From: Przewalskia tangutica
Lineage: Eukaryota; Streptophyta; Magnoliopsida; Solanales; Solanaceae
Length of the DNA stretch: 64,000 nt
Direction of reading: 5' to 3'
Assembly (NCBI GenBank): GCA_029844215.1
Contig: CM056723.1
Span: forward strand, 10,066,980-10,130,979
The position numbers were made by a program, and so were the translations under genes. Shown in pieces: positions 59,147 to 64,000 of this stretch. The notes beneath the pieces were generated by a model, which saw only the letters and a list, made by a program, of their open reading frames with translations, did not search any database and was not told the origin of the DNA. How positions within the stretch are numbered: position 1 is the stretch's first letter; each line of letters starts with the position of its first letter.

Positions 59147-60123
59147 TTAATCAAAGAGAACATGACGACTAATGATGATTCGTTTAGAGGACAAATCAAA
59201 ACATTTATAACCACAGTGATTTGACGGAAAACTCAAGAATACACAAGGAATAGAACGTGCCTGAAGTTTGTTGATTGTAGTGGATGGAAACAGTGGATAA
59301 CATAAGCATCTGAAGACCCTAAGATGAGTGTAGGACGGAGTCTTATTGTATAACACTTTGAGAGGGGAGAAATATGTCAAACCTTTAGAGGGAAGAATAT
59401 TTAGGAGATCAGTAGCCATTTGTAGTGCATGATGCCAAAATAATGGAGGAACAAAAGAATGAACTAATAAAGTGCGGACAATATTATTAATGGTACGAAT
59501 TTTTCACTCAGCTTTCCTATTTTGTGAAGACGTATGAGGACAAGAAAAATAAAAATTTATCCCATTTTAGCACAAAACTCCCTAAATTCCCCATTATCAT
59601 ACTCTTTGACATTATCACATTGAATGTTTTTGATTTTTCGTTCGAATTGCGTTCTTATGAAGGCTCTAAATTTTATGAGGATGGAAAAAACTTGAGATTT
59701 TTTCGCAATTGGAAACGTCCATAAATATTTAGTATAGTCATCTAAGAATATAACATAATAACGATGACCCATAGAACTGAGAACCGGAGATGTCCATAAA
59801 TCGCTATGAATAATTTCAAATGACATAGAAGTATTAGAATTTGAAGCTACAAATGGTAATTTAATAATCTTTCCCAAAACACAGGATTGACAAAGTGGAG
59901 TACTACGCGTACCCTTACAAGAAATATACTTATGTATATCTAAAGAAGATAAAATAGACGACCCCGGATGACTGAAACGGCGTACCACAAGGAAGGAGCA
60001 AGAGCTGCAAAGGTGGATGACATAGCTTGACGCGAGATGCTGAGACTTGGTGTGATTGGATAGAGGTCCCTCCCCCCCACTGTTACACCTCATGAGATTA
60101 CTCCCCGTTTTGAAATCCTTCAC
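59147..60123 (-). pseudogene. Copia-2 integrase, broken
   Basis: 59557-60123 contains the zinc-type region (SCSFLVVRRF..., LCQSCVLGK) and the start of the catalytic core (IHSDLWTSPV, FLDDYTKYLWTFP). 59147-59419 contains the C-terminal words KGLTYFSPLKVLYNKTPSYTHLRVF and RSIPCVFL. Frameshifts separate them. Confidence 0.85.
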
Positions 60124-60379
60124 AAAAAATCCAAATGGATCAAAATTAATAGAAACTCAGTTATTAGTTGTGAATTTACGGACATATACCAAATTTTAAA
60201 TTAATTTTGGGGAATGAATGGTATTTTTCAAGACAAGTGATCGATGAGGAGGGGACAAAGTTTTATGATCATAACCCTTAATCGGAATAGAATTTCCATT
60301 ACCAACAGTTATACCACGATTAGTGCTCAAATTGGAATAAGACGAGAGAGTACCTTGATCGGATGTTATGTGGATAGTG

Positions 60380-61587
60380 GCGCCCGGTGTCCGTATACGA
60401 TTAAGTCCGGTTGAGTCAAGTCAGCGTCTGCGTCAGCTGTGATGTCGATGCAGTGTGCCCGGCTGCGTGCGTGGGCTGATAGGTGAGGCCCAAGTATCTT
60501 TGGGATCATAGATCGCCATACTGCAGTACATACCACAAGTGCGGGGAGAAAGGCGGGCCGCGGTGCGTGTACGGGCTGATATTGAGGCGTCGCGGCGCTG
60601 TAAGGCTGAATCGCAGCGACTTATGGCGCTGGGACCCACTGCCATCGACTGAGGCCCGCTGGGTTCGGGATTGCTTCGCTGCTCTGCTTGCCCCGGTTGC
60701 CGTTATTTGCACGATTCTTGCCATTATTCCTCCGATTTTGGCCTTTCTTACCACCCCCGTTGTTGTGTTTTGTGGTCACGTTGGCTGGATTGAAAGAAGA
60801 AAAATTGGAAGCAGTCATCATACCAATAGGACTGGCCCCAATCGTCACTTTCTTAGCTAATCCGACTTCTTCCAAAGTAAGCATAGAACGGGCTTGATAA
60901 AATCCTGGTAGTGGGTTACTCTGACGAATAACTGAAGCAACACCGCTATAGGCCTCTGACAGGCCTGCAACCATCTGAAGAACTAGACGACTATTAGAGA
61001 TAGGAGAACCCACGTTGCTGAGTTGGTCTGCCAAGTCCTTGAGGCGTTTGCAATTAGAAGAAACATTTTGAAAATTCACCATGGCCACCTGTGAAATTCA
61101 TGTTCAAGGATAACAATTCGAGAATGACTGTTATCTTGGAAGATATCTCGCAATCGATCCCACACTGCCATAGTTGTGGAGTTGGGTTCCATAATCGTCT
61201 GCAAAAGGTCCAAAGAAACAGCGACATAAATCACTGAAGAACCTTTGAATCAAGCATGTCCCATAATTCCGGGTCTGCTTCTTTAGTGAGCACAGTAGAT
61301 GTAGACGCCTTATCACCCTCCTTTGAAGGAGTAGGAGGGTTGATGTGGTGAAGAACTTTGTGTGCTTTAACATGAATCTTGAATAACTCCGCCCACGTCC
61401 CATATTGGACGTTTTCAACATCAAGAACAATAGGGATGACACTCTTGATGTTAGAAACTGAGAGGGCAAGATGAAAATTGTTCTTATCAGCCATTGGGAA
61501 TAGAACAACAAGATTCGGAGAAGGGAATTTGAGAGAGAGGATTTTGGAAGAGAAGATACTCGGTTTTGTTAAAAAGGAAGAACACAA
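60380..61587 (-). pseudogene. Copia-2 gag-protease, broken
   Basis: 61587 down to 60621 holds gag in two frames (KIHVKAHKVLHHINPP; then NCKRLKDLADQLSNVG and LVLQMVAGLSEAYSGVAS). It ends with a basic Asn/Gly/Lys-rich stretch (KHNNGGGKKGQNRRNNGK) and WQWVPAP. Further on, the frame is scrambled through a GC-rich stretch, but a protease-like remnant and the conserved RGITVGNGNSIPIKGYDHK are recognisable near 60380-60270. Confidence 0.8.
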
Positions 61588-61679
61588 AAATCGAGAATTT
61601 GAGGATCCACAAATCCGAAAAAGAGAAGAAATTTTGAGGAGCGGAAGCGAGGTAAAGAGAACCTAGACTCTTGATACCA

Positions 61680-61957
61680 TGAAAGAATGTAAGAAATAAT
61701 CTCTTGATTATTCTCAAGAATGAAAGACATATATATACAAGTTAGAAGGAAAATCCTCTTCTCCTATTCTACCTAGGAATTCCTATTCTACCTAGGAATT
61801 CCTATTCTATAAGAATACTAACTTTACAATTATGGTAATATTACACTACTAATTAAGGTACAAACCTAAATCTAATATTTACCAAATATATAAAGAAAAG
61901 GGACCCACTCAGATGGATCATTCTCGGCTGGGCCAATATGGCCGATATACTTTAACA
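61680..61957 (-). repeat. Copia-2 5' LTR
   Basis: TGAAAGAATGTAAG... to ...TTTAACA, next to the primer-binding site at 61666-61679. It includes a tandem copy of TTCTACCTAGGAATTCC. Confidence 0.88.
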
Positions 61958-61962
61958 AAAAC

Positions 61963-63261
61963 GTGGGCATAGAGAAGAGATTCAGCAAAGGATAAAGACG
62001 AGGAGGATGAAGGAACAATAGTGGAACATGCCGACATGCACATTATGTTACTTGAATATCAACTACTTGGAGACCCAAAAAAATAAAAATATGAAAATAC
62101 AAATATTAAAAAAAATTACAGTGTTAGAATAGCCTGGTTAGAGACATCATGTGGCAATAAGAATTTGTTTTTTTGTATATTTGAAGAAGAATTTAAATAG
62201 GAAATAATAAGTGGATACATTCACAGAGAAATACATTTCGAATCAGCAAGTTACCTAAACATTCTCTTTGTTATCTTGCTTGTTTTCGAATAAGAAATAT
62301 TAGTCACTTTAACCAAACTACTCCGTCCGTCCTAAGTTACATGCACATAATACAACTTTCACTTGGGCATCATTCAAGTAACACACCATTGTTTTATAAG
62401 TTTTCAGAATCTAAATGAGTCTAGCTATTTAAATCTTAAACATTAATGATATGTTTTCTCTAAGTCAAATTAATAATTGAACTCCGTATTCAATTAAATA
62501 TTGTGATAAAATGGAACATATATATATATATATATATTGGAGTTATTGATTTCTCCCTCCTTTGATTTGAATGAAAGTAGTAATGATTACTATTCCAACC
62601 ACAATAACGGTGGCCGTGGATTTTTTACCTTTTTGAACTCCCTTTTTGTACTTTTTGTAATGCTGGTCTTGGTGGGAGAAGGTTTAAATTGTGGTTATTT
62701 ATATAAAGTTTTCTACTTTTCACTATTTCAACTGCTAAAGCTAGGAAAATGGATGCACAATTCAAATTATCCAGGACACCATATATTGTTGAGAATAGCT
62801 GAATAGGTCTATACTAATTAATTGCTTCACAAGATCTTTTACCAAATAATCCAAATAGCTGCTAGTTTCCTAATGAAAATAGCAGAGGATAAACACACAC
62901 ACGGGGCGGAGGGAGGAAGGGGAAAATTACACTATTTATAAATGGTTAAAATTATTTTCTATGTATATAGAGTAGACGTTGAATCCCCTTTGATTTCTCC
63001 GTGTATTTACTTTTTCATATTTTGAAGCTCTTAATAAAAATTCTGACTCTGTCATTGCGCGCGCACACACATATAGTACTAGTATTTATTTACTTTATAT
63101 ACAATACAACAAACATGTTCAGATGGGGAGGGAAGCCACATAGAATCTAACAATTACTACTATTTAAAATATATATATATAGCACATATTATAGTATTAC
63201 TTTAATTTCCATATCCACACCTCCATTATTACACATTTGGCACTTAGTGGCTACTGAGGCC
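61963..63261. other. Intergenic, no gene seen
   Basis: AT-rich spacer with a short (AT)n tract at 62519-62537 and a Stowaway-like end (CTACTCCGTCCGTCC) near 62319. The open frame at 62537-62806 has no recognisable domain. Confidence 0.5.
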
Positions 63262-63268
63262 TATATAA
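63262..63268 (+). promoter_or_regulatory. TATA box of the small-protein gene
   Basis: TATATAA lies 107 bp upstream of the ATG at 63376, giving a leader of about 75-80 nt if transcription starts at the usual distance. The adjacent GAAGGCACATCTG sequence is a plausible start region. Confidence 0.55.
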
Positions 63269-63375
63269 CAAGAAGGCACATCTGTTTGTTTCCCAATCCT
63301 AAGTCTTTCAAACTCCACAGTATCCTATATACAAATAGCCACACAGGTACAAGTTTCTCTGAAGACTAAGAAAAA

Positions 63376-63576
63376 ATGGTATCTAGAGTGGAAGAAGCAA
63401 TGAAAATAAGGCAGCAGGATGAGAAAAACTACCAAGTGCATAAGCAACTGATGCAATGCAACAAAGGAAAAATAAACAAGTTCAAGAGGAGCAGTTACAA
63501 TGTTGAAGAGGATGGTGTTTCTTCTGCTATTCTCTTGCTTGCTTGTATTGCCTGTGCCTCCTCCCACCACCTATAG
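63376..63576 (+). CDS. Small uncharacterised plant protein (66 aa), SSAILLLACIACA tail
   Basis: A single-exon frame with a clean TATA box upstream. The N-terminal half is charged and Gln-rich (EEAMKIRQQDEKNYQVHKQ), then comes a basic KINKFKRSS patch, an acidic NVEEDG turn and a hydrophobic Ala/Cys-rich C-terminus SSAILLLACIACASSHHL. The basic-RSS/acidic-DG/hydrophobic-ACIAC order is, from memory, conserved in short plant proteins of unknown function. There is no signal peptide and no typical transmembrane length; the tail could be membrane-associated or S-acylated (inference). It is unlike DVL/RTFL peptides, whose signature residues are missing. Confidence 0.65.
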   Translation: MVSRVEEAMKIRQQDEKNYQVHKQLMQCNKGKINKFKRSSYNVEEDGVSSAILLLACIACASSHHL

Positions 63577-64000
63577 ATAGAATTAATACTATATATTATA
63601 ACCTTGTTAACCAGATACGGAGTATTAACTATATGCAGCCACTAATAATTATCCTCGCTGAGTTGTCTCTGTTACCTTTTATTTGACCCTCTTTCTTTTT
63701 TTTAGTCAAGTGTCAAATTAAAAGAATGTCACATTTCTCATTTGTTTGTTATTATCATTAACTAGGTTTTCCAGCTGCTCAATGTATGTTCCTTTTAGTC
63801 ATATAATATATAGAATAATACCTTTCTCTGGATAAGTTGTTGCTAGCTCTTTTTGGCAGAGGCATCGATTCATGATTTGAATATTATACTACTATAGGCA
63901 GCAGTCTCATGATTTGAATATTATCATCGATTTCTAGAACACCCGTATAGGCAGCAGTCTCAAATCGTGGAAGAATTTGTTTTGTAGTGAATGATTAAGC
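63577..64000. other. 3' flank of the small-protein gene
   Basis: AT-rich. A phrase TCATGATTTGAATATTAT...TATAGGCAGCAGTCTCA recurs twice (63870-63905 and 63907-63961), a local imperfect duplication. No gene seen. Confidence 0.5.

Larger units (their letters stand above)
56962..61957 (-). mobile_element. Copia LTR retrotransposon (Copia-2), decayed
   Basis: LTRs at 56962-57193 (232 bp) and 61680-61957 (278 bp) have TG...CA ends (TGAAAGAATG...TTTAACA) and are flanked by a perfect 5-bp target duplication AAAAC (56957-56961 and 61958-61962). The primer-binding site beside the 5' LTR has complement TGGTATCAAGAGTC (tRNA-Met type). Gene order gag, protease, integrase, RT, RNase H on the minus strand, all broken by stops and frameshifts. 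Protein style is that of the Ale/Retrofit lineage. The LTRs differ by indels, including a duplicated TTCTACCTAGGAATTCC block in the 5' LTR, so it is older than Copia-1. Confidence 0.9.

Noticed and set aside
60483..60897. Plus-strand open frames of 69-125 codons with hydrophobic stretches.
   Set aside because: They are antisense to recognisable gag sequence of Copia-2.

Overview
The window is nuclear DNA from a dicot plant, most probably Solanaceae. The genes are AT-rich and intron-split with GT..AG introns. The repeats include SINEs and foldback/hAT-type miniature elements of a kind I associate with Solanaceae, and there is an endogenous pararetrovirus fragment resembling those of tobacco, tomato and petunia. 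Genus cannot be told from sequence alone.

Six protein-coding loci are supported, with exon models built by hand from splice sites and reading-frame continuity. They are: a 641-aa TPR protein (+, 3586-9099, 11 coding exons); ribosomal protein uL22/RPL17 (-, 11678-13978, 175 aa); a P-class PPR protein (-, 17407-19512, 541 aa); plastid 3-oxoacyl-ACP reductase of fatty-acid synthesis (-, 25089-33345, 319 aa); cytosolic GAPDH (-, 35954-39360, 337 aa); and a 66-aa Cys/Ala-tailed small protein (+, 63376-63576). These are ordinary housekeeping genes and are not an operon or a functional cluster.

Much of the rest is mobile DNA. A pararetrovirus capsid-region fragment (20278-22543) abuts a 2.07-kb copy of the 5' half of RPL17 (22544-24609). 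That copy keeps the promoter and first exons, and its frame stops exactly at the viral junction. Intron 1 of the reductase gene is inflated by a miniature element, a probable mitochondrial DNA insert and a probable solo LTR. A 9.2-kb Copia element (39691-48917) lies 330 bp upstream of the GAPDH start codon in the same orientation, and is itself split by a 3.9-kb solo LTR with a perfect 5-bp target duplication. A second, decayed Copia element (56962-61957) has matching AAAAC target duplications, and a solo LTR of apparently the same family lies at about 2.5 kb.

Between the two Copia elements lies a six-unit tandem array (52209-55830, unit about 600 bp). Each unit carries an (AT)n tract and a hairpin. 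In three units the hairpin arms do not pair within the unit but pair exactly with arms in other units. I regard that array and the virus/RPL17 chimera as the most unusual features. I did not find a convincing new multi-gene system.
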